A DNA stretch of 64,000 nt from Kytococcus aerolatus (GCF_900187395.1 NZ_FYEZ01000002.1:1-64000), one strand, 5' to 3'. Shown: positions 19,010-29,932, counted from the stretch's first letter. Notes: generated by a model from the sequence alone, not told the origin. Program-made: numbers and translations.

Positions 19010-19258
19010 GTGACCAGCCACGACGCAGCCCCGCAGCCCGCCGACGCCCTCGAGGTGTCGATCACGGACGAGTTCATCACCCTCGGCCAGCTGCTCAAGC
19101 TGGCCAATGTCGTCGACGACGGGGCGATCGCCCGCGAGGTCATCCAGGCCGGCGACGTGGAGCTCGACGGCGAGGTCTGCACGCAGCGTGGCCGGAAGGT
19201 CCGCCCGGGCCAGGTGGTGGGGACGCCGGTGGGGCGGATAGTGGTCCGCGCCGGCTGA
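19010..19258 (+). CDS. Small S4-domain RNA-binding protein
   Basis: This 82-residue protein consists almost wholly of an S4 domain (FITLGQLLKLANVVDDGAIA and then VELDGEVCTQRGRKVRPG). It belongs to the YbcJ/RlbA-like group of small S4 proteins that bind structured RNA. The GTG at 19010 gives the expected short N-terminus; longer openings read into the groEL terminator. It is convergent with whiB, only three bases apart. The RNA target is unknown. Confidence 0.82.
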   Translation: MTSHDAAPQPADALEVSITDEFITLGQLLKLANVVDDGAIAREVIQAGDVELDGEVCTQRGRKVRPGQVVGTPVGRIVVRAG

Positions 19259-19261
19259 GGC

Positions 19262-19564
19262 TCAGGCGGTGAGGCTGCCGCCCTCCAGCGTGACCTTCGA
19301 CTGGTGGGCGACCCGCTCCTCCTCGCTCATGCCGCCCCAGACCCCGTAGGGCTCCTTGACCGTCAGGGCGTGCTCGCGGCACTGCTCGATCACCGGGCAG
19401 CGGTTGCACACCGCCTTGGCCCGCTCCTCGCGCTTTCGGCGCGGGGCGCCCCGCTCGCCCTCGGGGTGGAAGAAGTGCTCGGGGTCCGTTGTGCGGCACA
19501 CGCCCTCGAACTGCCACTCCCAGTGGTCGGCGACCGGGCCGATCTCGCTGATTGCTCGGTCCAT
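19262..19564 (-). CDS. WhiB-family iron-sulfur transcriptional regulator (WhiB3/WhiD-like)
   Basis: This 100-residue Wbl protein has four cluster cysteines (Cys23, Cys53, Cys56, Cys62) and the GVWGG turn. The HWEWQ start, FFHPEGERG and CPVIEQCREHAL match the WhiB3 (mycobacteria)/WhiD (Streptomyces) branch best. The C-terminus is short and less basic than usual. ATG 19564 has a GAGGAGC ribosome site and the normal N-terminus; a 36-residue in-frame extension would translate a repeat and is rejected. Wbl proteins sense O2/NO through [4Fe-4S] and modulate SigA. Its place between groEL and guaB is conserved in mycobacteria. Confidence 0.9.
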   Translation of the reverse strand: MDRAISEIGPVADHWEWQFEGVCRTTDPEHFFHPEGERGAPRRKREERAKAVCNRCPVIEQCREHALTVKEPYGVWGGMSEEERVAHQSKVTLEGGSLTA

Positions 19565-19606
19565 GTCGTGCTCCTCGGCATCGGGTCTCGAAGGGGATGG
19601 TCGTCT

Positions 19607-19653
19607 GTCCACCCCCGGTGTGTCCACTCCCGGTGTGTCCCCCCCCCCGGTGT
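19607..19653 (-). repeat. Three tandem ~15-bp repeats with a C10 tract upstream of whiB
   Basis: GTCCACCCCCGGTGT (19607-19621) and GTCCACTCCCGGTGT (19622-19636) abut a third, C-expanded copy (19637-19653) with ten consecutive C. The array lies 43-89 bases upstream of the whiB ATG, in its leader or promoter. It could be an operator array; the homopolymer is also prone to slippage. Confidence 0.75.
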
Positions 19654-19729
19654 CGTCCGGGCAGGTACCCACCTCGGGGGTGAATCATGCCTGCTCGTTC
19701 AGTGATCTATGTCATATGCGCGGCGCCGG

Positions 19730-21238
<1,509 letters not shown>

Positions 21239-21242
21239 CGAC

Positions 21243-21254
21243 TAGGCTGGGCGC
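21243..21254 (+). promoter_or_regulatory. Putative leaderless promoter (-10 TAGGCT) of guaB3
   Basis: TAGGCT (21243-21248) is followed by six bases and the GTG start at 21255. It lies in the 16-base gap after guaB. Confidence 0.5.
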
Positions 21255-22376
21255 GTGAACGAGATCGAGATCGGCCGGGGCAAGCGGGCGCGGCGCGCCT
21301 ATTCCTTCGAGGACGTGGCGGTGCTGCCGAACCGGCGCACGCGCGACCCCGAGGAGGTGTCGACCGCCTGGCAGATCGACGCGTACCACTTCGACCTGCC
21401 GGTCATGGCGGCGCCGATGGACTCGGTGATGTCCCCGCAGACCGCGATCGAGGTGGGCCGCCTCGGTGGCCTGCCGGTGCTCGACCTGGAGGGCCTGTGG
21501 ACCCGCCACGAGGACCCCACGGGCCTCCTGGAGGGCATCGCGGCCGCCGCTCCCGAGGACGCCCGGGCGGTGCTCCGCGAGGCCTACGCCGCGCCGATCC
21601 AGCCGGATCTCATCCGGGCGCGGATCGCCGAGCTCCGGGCCGCGGGGATCACCGTGGCCGGTGCCCTCACGCCGCAGAACACCAAGCAGTTCTGGCGGGA
21701 CGTCGTCGAGGCCGGGGTGGACCTGTTCGTCATCCGCGGCACCACGGTGTCGGCCGAGCACGTCTCGAGCCAGTCCGAGCCGCTGAACCTCAAGCGCTTC
21801 ATCTACGAGCTGGACGTCCCGGTGATCGTCGGCGGTGCGGGCACGTACACCGCGGCCCTGCACCTCATGCGCACCGGTGCGGCCGGCGTCCTCGTCGGCT
21901 TCGGCGGCGGGGCGGCGCACACCACCCGCCTCACGCTGGGCATCCAGGCGCCGATGGCGACGGCCGTGGCCGACGTGGCCGCCGCCCGCCGCGACTACAT
22001 GGACGAGTCCGGCGGCCGGTACGTCCACGTCATCGCCGACGGGTCGATGGGGCGCTCCGGTGACGTCGTCAAGGCGGTCGCCTGCGGCGCCGACGCGGTG
22101 ATGCTGGGGGCAGCCCTGGCCCGGGCCGAGGAGGCCCCGGGGCGTGGCTTCCACTGGGGCGCCGAGGCGCACCACGTGGCCCTGCCCCGCGGCGAGCGCG
22201 TCGCGGTCGGCACGGTGGGCTCGATGGAGGAGATCCTCCTGGGGCCGGGGAACCACGCCGACGGCACCACGAACATGATCGGCGCCCTGCGCCGTGCCAT
22301 GGCCACGACCGGGTACTCCGACCTCAAGGAGTTCCAGCGGGTCGAGGTCGTCCTGTCCGACTACAAGGGGTCCTGA
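21255..22376 (+). CDS. guaB3: GuaB3-family IMP dehydrogenase-related protein
   Basis: This 373-residue TIM-barrel protein of the IMPDH/GMP reductase family starts VNEIEIGRGKRARRAYSFEDVAVLPN. It lacks CBS domains. The loop that carries the catalytic Cys in GuaB reads VGFGGGAAHTTR here, so the catalytic cysteine is absent. The phosphate-binding HVIADGSMGRSGDVVKAV and the barrel core remain. Actinobacteria nearly always keep this paralogue beside guaB, and its reaction there is not settled. A regulatory or alternative nucleotide role is possible. Confidence 0.88.
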   Translation: MNEIEIGRGKRARRAYSFEDVAVLPNRRTRDPEEVSTAWQIDAYHFDLPVMAAPMDSVMSPQTAIEVGRLGGLPVLDLEGLWTRHEDPTGLLEGIAAAAPEDARAVLREAYAAPIQPDLIRARIAELRAAGITVAGALTPQNTKQFWRDVVEAGVDLFVIRGTTVSAEHVSSQSEPLNLKRFIYELDVPVIVGGAGTYTAALHLMRTGAAGVLVGFGGGAAHTTRLTLGIQAPMATAVADVAAARRDYMDESGGRYVHVIADGSMGRSGDVVKAVACGADAVMLGAALARAEEAPGRGFHWGAEAHHVALPRGERVAVGTVGSMEEILLGPGNHADGTTNMIGALRRAMATTGYSDLKEFQRVEVVLSDYKGS

Positions 22377-22379
22377 ACC

Positions 22380-23750
22380 GTGCAGAACTCGTCCGCCCTG
22401 GCGCGCCGGGGGCGCGCCGTCCGTTCCGTCGCCCTGCTGGCCGCCCTCGGCCTGGGGCTGAGCGCCTGCAGCGGTGGGGAGGAGTCCGCCGAGGGTGGCT
22501 CGAGCGCCCCGGAGGGGTCCGCCAGCGCCACCGGCAGCCCGTCGGAGGGCAGCTCCTCGCAGGGTTCCGGACAGGAGCCCGGGAGCAGCCAGGGGACAGG
22601 ATCCTCCTCCGGAGCGAACGAGTCCGGCGGGGAGGGCTCCCCCTCGTCGGGCGGGGGTGCCGCCGCCACCGCTGGTCCGAGCAAGCCGGAGAAGCCGGCC
22701 AACGAGACCTTCCTGCGTGAGGTCGACGTCGTCAAGGGCGACATCCGCCCCAAGTCCGTCGTGGCCAACGACCACGGCAAGGTCATCGCGAACAACATGA
22801 TGTACCAGCACACGATGACGGTCTACGACGCCACCTCGCACGAGCTGCTGCACACCATCAGCGACTCGGTCGACGCCGAGGAGATGGGCGTCGAGGGGTC
22901 CTCCGGCACCGTGGAGGGCGCCCCGGTGGAGGCCGCCTTCACCGAGGACGGTGCCACCGCCTACGTGACGAACTACCAGATGTACGGCGACGGGTTCACC
23001 CCCCACGGCGGGGACCTGTGCGAGAAGGGCGAGGTCACCGACCACGGGTACATCTACGAGGTCGACGTCGAGAAGGGGGCCGTGAAGCGGGCCTTCGAGG
23101 CCGGCGCGGTGCCCAAGTACGCGGCGCTCAGCCCGGACGAGAAGACCCTGCTGGTCTCCAACTGGTGCGACTTCGACCTGTCGGTCATCGACACCGAGTC
23201 CGGCCAGGAGACCGGGCGGATCCCGCTGGGCCGCTGGGCCCGCGGCATCGACTACGCCCCGGACGGCACAGCCTTCGCCACGGCCATGGGCACCCCGAAC
23301 GTGTACCGGATCGACCCCGAGGCCGGGACCTCCGAGGTCTTCGCCACCCCGGGCGACCGGATCCGTCACGTGTCGGTCTCCCCGGACGGCAAGTACCTGT
23401 ACGTCGTGGCCTCCGGTGCCTACAAGCAGTTCGAGACCAGCCGCATCAGCAAGCTCGACGCGAAGACCGGCAAGGTCCTGGGACAGGTGCACACCGGCAA
23501 CGAGCCGCGCTCCATGGACGTCTCCGGGGACGGCACGGCGCTGTACGTCGTGAACTACTACAGCGACACCATGAGCAAGATCGACGCCGAGACCATGGAG
23601 GTCGTCCAGGAGGAGCCGACCGGGCACCACCCGATCGGCATCACCTACGACGACTCCACGCACAAGGTGTGGGTGGCCAGCTATGTCGGGTCGATCCAGG
23701 TCTTCGACGACACCGCGGACAGCGCACAGGGCGCATCCGCCGGGAAGTGA
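22380..23750 (+). CDS. Beta-propeller (YncE/YVTN-type) lipoprotein
   Basis: This 456-residue exported lipoprotein has a lipobox ending LGLSAC (Cys30), then a long Ser/Gly/Glu/Pro linker to about residue 105. Repeated beta-propeller blades follow, for example YAALSPDEKTLLVSNWCDFDLSVIDTE and HVSVSPDGKYLYVV. YncE-like propellers bind ligands at the cell surface, and the ligand here is unknown. The GTG start is three bases after guaB3, and its stop overlaps SURF1 (GTGA). The linkage to SURF1 hints at an envelope or respiratory role, by inference only. Confidence 0.82.
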   Translation: MQNSSALARRGRAVRSVALLAALGLGLSACSGGEESAEGGSSAPEGSASATGSPSEGSSSQGSGQEPGSSQGTGSSSGANESGGEGSPSSGGGAAATAGPSKPEKPANETFLREVDVVKGDIRPKSVVANDHGKVIANNMMYQHTMTVYDATSHELLHTISDSVDAEEMGVEGSSGTVEGAPVEAAFTEDGATAYVTNYQMYGDGFTPHGGDLCEKGEVTDHGYIYEVDVEKGAVKRAFEAGAVPKYAALSPDEKTLLVSNWCDFDLSVIDTESGQETGRIPLGRWARGIDYAPDGTAFATAMGTPNVYRIDPEAGTSEVFATPGDRIRHVSVSPDGKYLYVVASGAYKQFETSRISKLDAKTGKVLGQVHTGNEPRSMDVSGDGTALYVVNYYSDTMSKIDAETMEVVQEEPTGHHPIGITYDDSTHKVWVASYVGSIQVFDDTADSAQGASAGK

Positions 23751-24589
23751 GCGCCCCGCAGGCGGGGGTCTGGGGCTACTGGCTGCGCACCCCCCGGTGG
23801 TGGGCGCTCACCCTGCTGGTCGTCCTCCTGGCCGTGGGCTTCTATCGGCTGGGGCTGTGGCAGCTGCACAACGCCACCTCGAACGCGCAGCAGGAGGTGG
23901 CCGAGGCGGCGCGTGCCCGCCCCGTCGTCCCGGTCGACGAGGTGGTGCCGGCGGGGGAGTCCTTCCCGGCGGCCGAGCGGGGCCGGACGGTCACCCTGGA
24001 GGGCGAGTTCACCGGTGAGCAGTTCATGGTGCCGGAGCGACGGCTCGACGAGCGGACCGGCACCTGGGTGCTGGCCCGGGTGGAGTCCGAGGGAGGCGTG
24101 GACACCGCGGTCCTCCGCGGCTTCGTGCCCGGCCCCACCCCGGAGGAGGTCCCCCCGCTGCCGGACGGGTTGCAGGACGCCCCGGTGACCGTGCGCGGCC
24201 AGCTCGAGGCCAGCGAGGAGCCGCTGGCCACCACCGGGCAGCCGGAGGGGGTGCTGGGGAGCGTCGACCTGGCCTGGCTGGCCAACCAGTGGGACGGGCC
24301 GGTGCGCTCGGCCTGGCTGTTCGGGCTGGAGGCCACTGGTGAGGAGGGCCAGGAGATCCCGCTGCGTGCGGGGAGCATGGAGGTCGTGCCGGCCCCGCCG
24401 CCGGAGGCGGCCGGGCTGGACTGGCAGAACGCCGGCTACGCGATCCAGTGGTGGCTCTTCGCGCTCTTCGGGATCTGGGTGGCCTGGCGCATGCTCCAGG
24501 ACGATGCCTCCCGCGCGGCCGCGACCGGGTCCCCCGAGCACCCCGGTGGGGCCCCCTCCGAGGGGGCCGGGGATAGGGTGCAGCCGTGA
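23747..24589 (+). CDS. SURF1-family cytochrome oxidase biogenesis protein
   Basis: This 280-residue membrane protein has an N-terminal helix (WWALTLLVVLLAVGFYRLGLWQL) and a C-terminal helix (about 235-255, WWLFALFGIWVAWRML) flanking an extracytoplasmic beta domain with VTLEGEF and VLRGFVPG, the SURF1 layout. SURF1 assists haem a3 insertion into aa3 oxidase. It is the middle gene of a three-gene overlap chain with the propeller lipoprotein and DUF3817. The Pro/Gly-rich tail after the last helix is cytoplasmic. Confidence 0.85.
   Translation: MSAPQAGVWGYWLRTPRWWALTLLVVLLAVGFYRLGLWQLHNATSNAQQEVAEAARARPVVPVDEVVPAGESFPAAERGRTVTLEGEFTGEQFMVPERRLDERTGTWVLARVESEGGVDTAVLRGFVPGPTPEEVPPLPDGLQDAPVTVRGQLEASEEPLATTGQPEGVLGSVDLAWLANQWDGPVRSAWLFGLEATGEEGQEIPLRAGSMEVVPAPPPEAAGLDWQNAGYAIQWWLFALFGIWVAWRMLQDDASRAAATGSPEHPGGAPSEGAGDRVQP
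24574..24585 (+). promoter_or_regulatory. Putative leaderless promoter (-10 TAGGGT) of the DUF3817 gene
   Basis: TAGGGT (24574-24579) lies within the last codons of the SURF1 gene, exactly six bases before the GTG at 24586. Confidence 0.5.
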
Positions 24590-24984
24590 CTGCTCCGATC
24601 ATGCGACCCACCAGCGCCGACGACCCGACGATCCGCACCAAGCTCAAGGTGTGGCAGGTCCTGGCGGTCATCGAGTCGCTCGCCCTGATCATCCTCATCG
24701 GTGTGATGGTCGCCAAGTACGGCTTCGAGATGGAGCGCCTCTCGGCGATCTGGTCGCCCATCCACGGCTTCATCTTCATGGCCTACGCGCTGGCCACGGC
24801 GATCCTGTGCTTCGGGCTGAACTGGGGCATCGGGCGGATGCTGTGGATCATGCTCTCGGGCTGCATCCCCTTCTGGTCCTTCGTCATGGAGCGCAAGGTC
24901 ACCCAGGACGCGCGGCTGCAGATCGACGGTGCCCTGCTGGCGGGGACCGACGCGCGCACCGCCGCGCCGCGCACCTCGCGCTGA
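24586..24984 (+). CDS. DUF3817 membrane protein
   Basis: This 132-residue protein has three hydrophobic helices (about 24-45, 62-82 and 85-102) and the conserved WSPIHGFIFMAYALAT segment of DUF3817. The function is unknown. Such genes recur upstream of guaA and downstream of SURF1 in actinobacteria. The start overlaps the SURF1 stop (GTGA). Confidence 0.82.
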   Translation: MTAPIMRPTSADDPTIRTKLKVWQVLAVIESLALIILIGVMVAKYGFEMERLSAIWSPIHGFIFMAYALATAILCFGLNWGIGRMLWIMLSGCIPFWSFVMERKVTQDARLQIDGALLAGTDARTAAPRTSR

Positions 24985-25003
24985 GACGGCTCCCGGACTT
25001 CAG

Positions 25004-25017
25004 TACCCTTGGCGCCC
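25004..25017 (+). promoter_or_regulatory. guaA: Putative promoter (-10 TACCCT) just upstream of guaA
   Basis: TACCCT (25004-25009) is eight bases before the GTG chosen for guaA. The transcript would be leaderless or have a 1-2 base leader. Confidence 0.45.
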
Positions 25018-26602
<1,585 letters not shown>

Positions 26603-26624
26603 GGGTCGGCCGCGGTGACGGCTG

Positions 26625-26670
26625 ACGACGGTGGGGCCCGGGATCCATGGATCCCGGGCCCCACCGTCGT
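26625..26670 (+). terminator. guaA: 46-base perfect palindrome, guaA terminator
   Basis: Bases 26625-26647 are the exact complement of 26648-26670, centred on CCATGG. As RNA this gives a stem of about 20 bp with a minimal loop. It starts 24 bases after the guaA stop. The symmetry is greater than termination needs. Confidence 0.75.
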
Positions 26671-26695
26671 TCCCGGCCCCCTGAGGCGACATGTG

Positions 26696-26707
26696 TAGAG
26701 TTAGCGT
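26696..26707 (+). promoter_or_regulatory. Putative leaderless promoter (-10 TAGAGT) of the PadR gene
   Basis: TAGAGT (26696-26701) lies six bases before the ATG at 26708. It is the same hexamer and spacing as the promoter at 195-206. No Shine-Dalgarno sequence is visible. Confidence 0.6.
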
Positions 26708-27052
26708 ATGGGAAAGCCACTGCGTCGAACGCCGGCCATGCGTGCCGTGCTGGCCTGTCTGGCTGGTGCGTCGGGGCCGGTCTGGGGCCTGCTCGTCGTT
26801 CGCGAGACCGGGCGGCCGACCGGCACCGTCTACCCCCTGCTGGATCGCCTGGAGCGCGCCGGGATGCTGGAGTCCCACTGGGACGAGTCCCCGCGGCCGG
26901 GGGCTCGCCGCCGCCTGTACCGCCTCACGCCCGAGGGCCGGCAGGTGGCGCGCCAGGTGCAGCGCGACGCCGCGGAGCAGGCCGTGGGCGAGCGGGATGC
27001 CGCGAAGGGGCTGGGGCGACCGGGACCGGGGTTGAGCGGGGCCGGGGCGTGA
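26708..27052 (+). CDS. PadR-family transcriptional regulator
   Basis: This 114-residue winged-helix protein contains the PadR pattern GLLVVRETGRPTGTVYPLLDRLERAGMLESHWD and YRLTPEGRQVA. The C-terminal dimerisation helix is short, placing it in the small (subfamily 2) group. PadR proteins often repress an adjacent membrane gene. Here the next gene, overlapping by four bases, encodes a membrane protein, which makes an autoregulated pair likely. The effector is unknown. Confidence 0.87.
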   Translation: MGKPLRRTPAMRAVLACLAGASGPVWGLLVVRETGRPTGTVYPLLDRLERAGMLESHWDESPRPGARRRLYRLTPEGRQVARQVQRDAAEQAVGERDAAKGLGRPGPGLSGAGA

Positions 27053-27606
27053 GGACCTGGGCCCGCGCCTGGGTGCACGTGATGGTGCCTCGGGTGGATC
27101 GTGGACGCTTCCTCGAGGAGTGGCAGGCGAACGTGCAGGGTGCTGAGGAGCTGGGCCTGGCCACGGCGGAGGTCGAGGGGGCCGCTGTGCGGCAGGCCCT
27201 GCGGCAGCGGGAGCGCTGGGTGGTGGAGTCGCTGGCCCTGGAGCACGGGGTGGGCGCTGCAGTGCTCTGGTGGCTCGTCGCCGTCTTCCTCGTCGTCGGC
27301 ACCGGCGTGAACGGTGCGTTCGCGCTCGTCCTGCTCGGGTTGCTCCAGGGGTGGGTGGTCACCCGGAGCGAGCACCGGACCGGGCTCCTCGCGGTCCTGC
27401 TCGTCGGAGAGCTGCTGGGCACGGTGGTCGGCGGCCGGCTCTTCGGGATGGGCATCACCGCGGCGGACGACCCGGCGCCCGACCCCTGGTACCTCAGCCT
27501 CTGGTGGCCCCTGTTGGGCCTGGGTGCGCTGTGCTTCCTGGTGTTCTGGGCGGTCGTCGCACTGGAAGTGCGCCGTCAGGCCCTCACCGAGGCCGCGCGG
27601 GCGTAG
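27049..27606 (+). CDS. Membrane protein co-transcribed with PadR
   Basis: This 185-residue protein has a soluble N-terminal ~55 residues rich in charged residues (EEWQANVQGAEELGLATAEV) and four hydrophobic segments. The N-terminal part resembles the small cytoplasmic domains found next to PadR regulators. The GTG at 27049 overlaps the padR stop. I do not recognise a named family. Three bases separate its stop from that of the convergent YbhN-like gene. Confidence 0.72.
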   Translation: MRTWARAWVHVMVPRVDRGRFLEEWQANVQGAEELGLATAEVEGAAVRQALRQRERWVVESLALEHGVGAAVLWWLVAVFLVVGTGVNGAFALVLLGLLQGWVVTRSEHRTGLLAVLLVGELLGTVVGGRLFGMGITAADDPAPDPWYLSLWWPLLGLGALCFLVFWAVVALEVRRQALTEAARA

Positions 27607-27609
27607 GAC

Positions 27610-28707
27610 TCAGCCGTCCGTCGGCGCGCGGCCGGCCCGGCCGGCGGTGAGGATCCAGGCGGCACCGGCCACGAGCCCGGCCGGCACGTGGAGCACGTTG
27701 GTGAACAGGCTGAAGAGCAGCACCGCGGCCGAGGCGGCCGCCGGCTGGGCCCCTCCGGCCAGCAGGACGGCCAGGGCTCCGGTCTCGGTGACGCCCATCG
27801 ACCCGGGGGTGATCGGGAAGGCGGTGAGGAGGCGTCCGACGGCGTAGGCGGCGAAGGCCTGCACAGGGGTGACCTCCACGCCCATGTATCGCAGGCAGAG
27901 CCAGAAGACGACGGCGAAGATGCCGAGGAACCCGGCCATGCCGGCGGTCATGGTCCACCCGCCGTTGCGCACCGTGGCGGCCAGGTGCTCGCGGAGCTCC
28001 AGGGCGGTGCCCCGGACGTCCTGCCGGGTGACTCCGGTGCGGGAGGCGAAGGGGGCGGCGAAGAACCCGATGAACGAGCCGATGCCGCCGGCCACCCGGC
28101 GGGAGGCCACGGCGAGCACGAAGCCGAGCAGGAGGACCCCGCCGGCCCCGCCGCCGATGCCGATGGAGAGCACCACCTGCTGCGGCAGCTGACCCACGGC
28201 CTCGTACATCATCCACACCGCGGCGATGAGTGGCAGCGCCGCCCGGCCGAGGATGTTCCACACCCCGATGACGGTGAGGGCGGAGGAGACCTCCTTGTTG
28301 TTGAACCCCCAGGAGCGGAACATCGCGTAGGTCGCCCCCACGCCGACCGCGCCGCCGAGGGGGAAGGTCGTGGAGATCATCGTGCCCACGAGGTTCGAGA
28401 TCACCGCGTGGTGGGTGCGCAGGCCGCGGATGGAACCGGTCATCACGAGGGTGTAGGCCAGCACGCCCAGGGTGGTCAGGCCGGTCAGCCAGGCGATGTC
28501 CGTCCAGGTGAGCCGCGCGAGCTGGTGCCCGATCTGGGCCCAGGTGGTGTCGGCGATCCAGGGCAGTCCCCACACGATGATGATGCCGGCGATGCCGAGT
28601 CCCAGGAAGGCCGAGATGATGCGCGCGGGGGAGAGCGTGGCGCCCTGCGGGGCGAGGTCCTCGTCCGAGAGGTGGGCTCCGGTGGGATGCGCGGCAGGTG
28701 TGTTCAT
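27610..28707 (-). CDS. LPG-synthase-type transmembrane protein (YbhN/UPF0104-like)
   Basis: This 365-residue protein has about eight transmembrane helices. The family motif VGRLLTAFPITPGSMGVTETG lies near the C-terminus, with NLVGTMISTTFPLGGAVGVGA in the middle. It corresponds to the flippase-like membrane half of lysylphosphatidylglycerol synthases without the catalytic GNAT half. Such proteins are linked to lipid or glycolipid translocation. A -10-like CATGAT lies eight bases upstream of the ATG. Confidence 0.82.
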   Translation of the reverse strand: MNTPAAHPTGAHLSDEDLAPQGATLSPARIISAFLGLGIAGIIIVWGLPWIADTTWAQIGHQLARLTWTDIAWLTGLTTLGVLAYTLVMTGSIRGLRTHHAVISNLVGTMISTTFPLGGAVGVGATYAMFRSWGFNNKEVSSALTVIGVWNILGRAALPLIAAVWMMYEAVGQLPQQVVLSIGIGGGAGGVLLLGFVLAVASRRVAGGIGSFIGFFAAPFASRTGVTRQDVRGTALELREHLAATVRNGGWTMTAGMAGFLGIFAVVFWLCLRYMGVEVTPVQAFAAYAVGRLLTAFPITPGSMGVTETGALAVLLAGGAQPAAASAAVLLFSLFTNVLHVPAGLVAGAAWILTAGRAGRAPTDG

Positions 28708-28767
28708 CGCCGCACATCATGACGTACCGCGTCCGGGGATCCCGTGCACCCGTGGTGGGATGGGTGC

Positions 28768-29520
28768 ATGGACCCCTCCGACCTGCACCGCCCGGACCCG
28801 ACCGGGCCGATCCCGCTGTACGTGCGCGTGGGGGAGGTGGTGCTGGCCGTGGGGCACGGTGTCGACCCCACCTGGCTGGCCCGGGAGCTGGGGGCGCCGG
28901 CCGTGGAGGGTGCCTCGCCGCAGGTGCTGGCGGCGGACCTCGTCGAGGCTCCGGGGCCGGAGGGGGCGCAGCTGGAGCGCCCGCTGGTGCTGGACTACTC
29001 GGAGGGCTTCGACCCGCAGGACCTGCCCGCCCCCTCGTCACCGGGGATGGTGGTGGAGCTGGAGGAGCCGGTGCGGCGCCAGCGGGTGGCCACCCACGCC
29101 GTCGTGCTCTCCGACGACGGGCAGCGGCTGCTGCTCACCGGCTTCTTCGACACGTACACGGAGACGGACTTCTGGACCTGGCCGGGCGGCGGCATCGACC
29201 CGGGGGAGACGGTTCCGGAGGCGCTGGAGCGGGAGCTCTGGGAGGAGACCGGGCACGAGATCACCGGGGCGGTGCCGGTGACGGTCCTCTCCTGGGGTGC
29301 CCGGGGGACGACCGGGGACGGCCAGGCCGAGGACTACCACGGGCTGAGCGTGTTCTGGGCGGCCCGCGTGCCGGAGGAGCGGGAGCCGGTGGTGCACGAC
29401 GTGGGTGGTTCGACCAGCAGCGCCGAGTGGGTGGGGCTGGACGACCCGCGGGTCACCGAGCGGCACGCGGACAACGCGGTGCTCGTGGAGCGGGCGCGGC
29501 GCGCGCTGGGACTGGGCTGA
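28768..29520 (+). CDS. Nudix hydrolase
   Basis: This 250-residue protein has a full Nudix box GGIDPGETVPEALERELWEETG (about 145-168), including the metal-binding REL-EE-G core. The 110-residue N-terminal part is unusual and has no obvious domain. The catalytic half cleaves a nucleoside diphosphate linked to another moiety; the substrate is unknown. The ATG at 28768 is chosen over an in-frame ATG at 28744, which lies close to the divergent gene. Confidence 0.83.
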   Translation: MDPSDLHRPDPTGPIPLYVRVGEVVLAVGHGVDPTWLARELGAPAVEGASPQVLAADLVEAPGPEGAQLERPLVLDYSEGFDPQDLPAPSSPGMVVELEEPVRRQRVATHAVVLSDDGQRLLLTGFFDTYTETDFWTWPGGGIDPGETVPEALERELWEETGHEITGAVPVTVLSWGARGTTGDGQAEDYHGLSVFWAARVPEEREPVVHDVGGSTSSAEWVGLDDPRVTERHADNAVLVERARRALGLG

Positions 29521-29575
29521 CGGTGCTCCCGCCGGGCCGTGCCGCGGCCGGTGGTTCAGGCGGGGCGTGGCCGCG

Positions 29576-29932
29576 TCAGAAGATGTTCCAGAGGGAGGCC
29601 ACGAGTACGTCGAGCACGGCCAGGCCTCCGGCGGCGTTGCGCATGGACTGCGCCTCGTCGCCGCGCCGCTCCTTGGAGGCGGCCACCTCGGCCAGCCCGG
29701 CCACGATGAGGGCGATGACGAGCTTGATCCCGATCTTCAGGTGGTCCACAGCGTAGAGATCGGCCATCTCGGCCAGCCCGACGAGCGCCAGACCGGAGAG
29801 CAGCTGGATCCGCGCCCCCCACACCATCACCGTGTTGATGACGTCGGTGCGCAGGCTGACGAGCCATCCGCCGACGAGGGCCGCCATGCCGAGCAGGTGC
29901 AGGGGGACGACGAGCTCGTACAGGGTCTCCAT
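29576..29932 (-). CDS. Small four-helix membrane protein
   Basis: This 118-residue protein has four predicted membrane segments, for example LYELVVPLHLLGMAALVGGW and LKIGIKLVIALIVAGLAEV. The sequence resembles small integral membrane proteins of actinobacteria with no assigned function. The ATG at 29932 is preceded by TAGACT at a six-base spacing. It is divergent from the helicase gene. Confidence 0.75.
   Translation of the reverse strand: METLYELVVPLHLLGMAALVGGWLVSLRTDVINTVMVWGARIQLLSGLALVGLAEMADLYAVDHLKIGIKLVIALIVAGLAEVAASKERRGDEAQSMRNAAGGLAVLDVLVASLWNIF

Noticed and set aside
19565-19672. N-terminal extension of WhiB through the tandem repeat
   Set aside because: The extension translates the repeat as DTPGVDTPGVD and is not seen in WhiB3/WhiD proteins. 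The ATG at 19564 has a good ribosome site.
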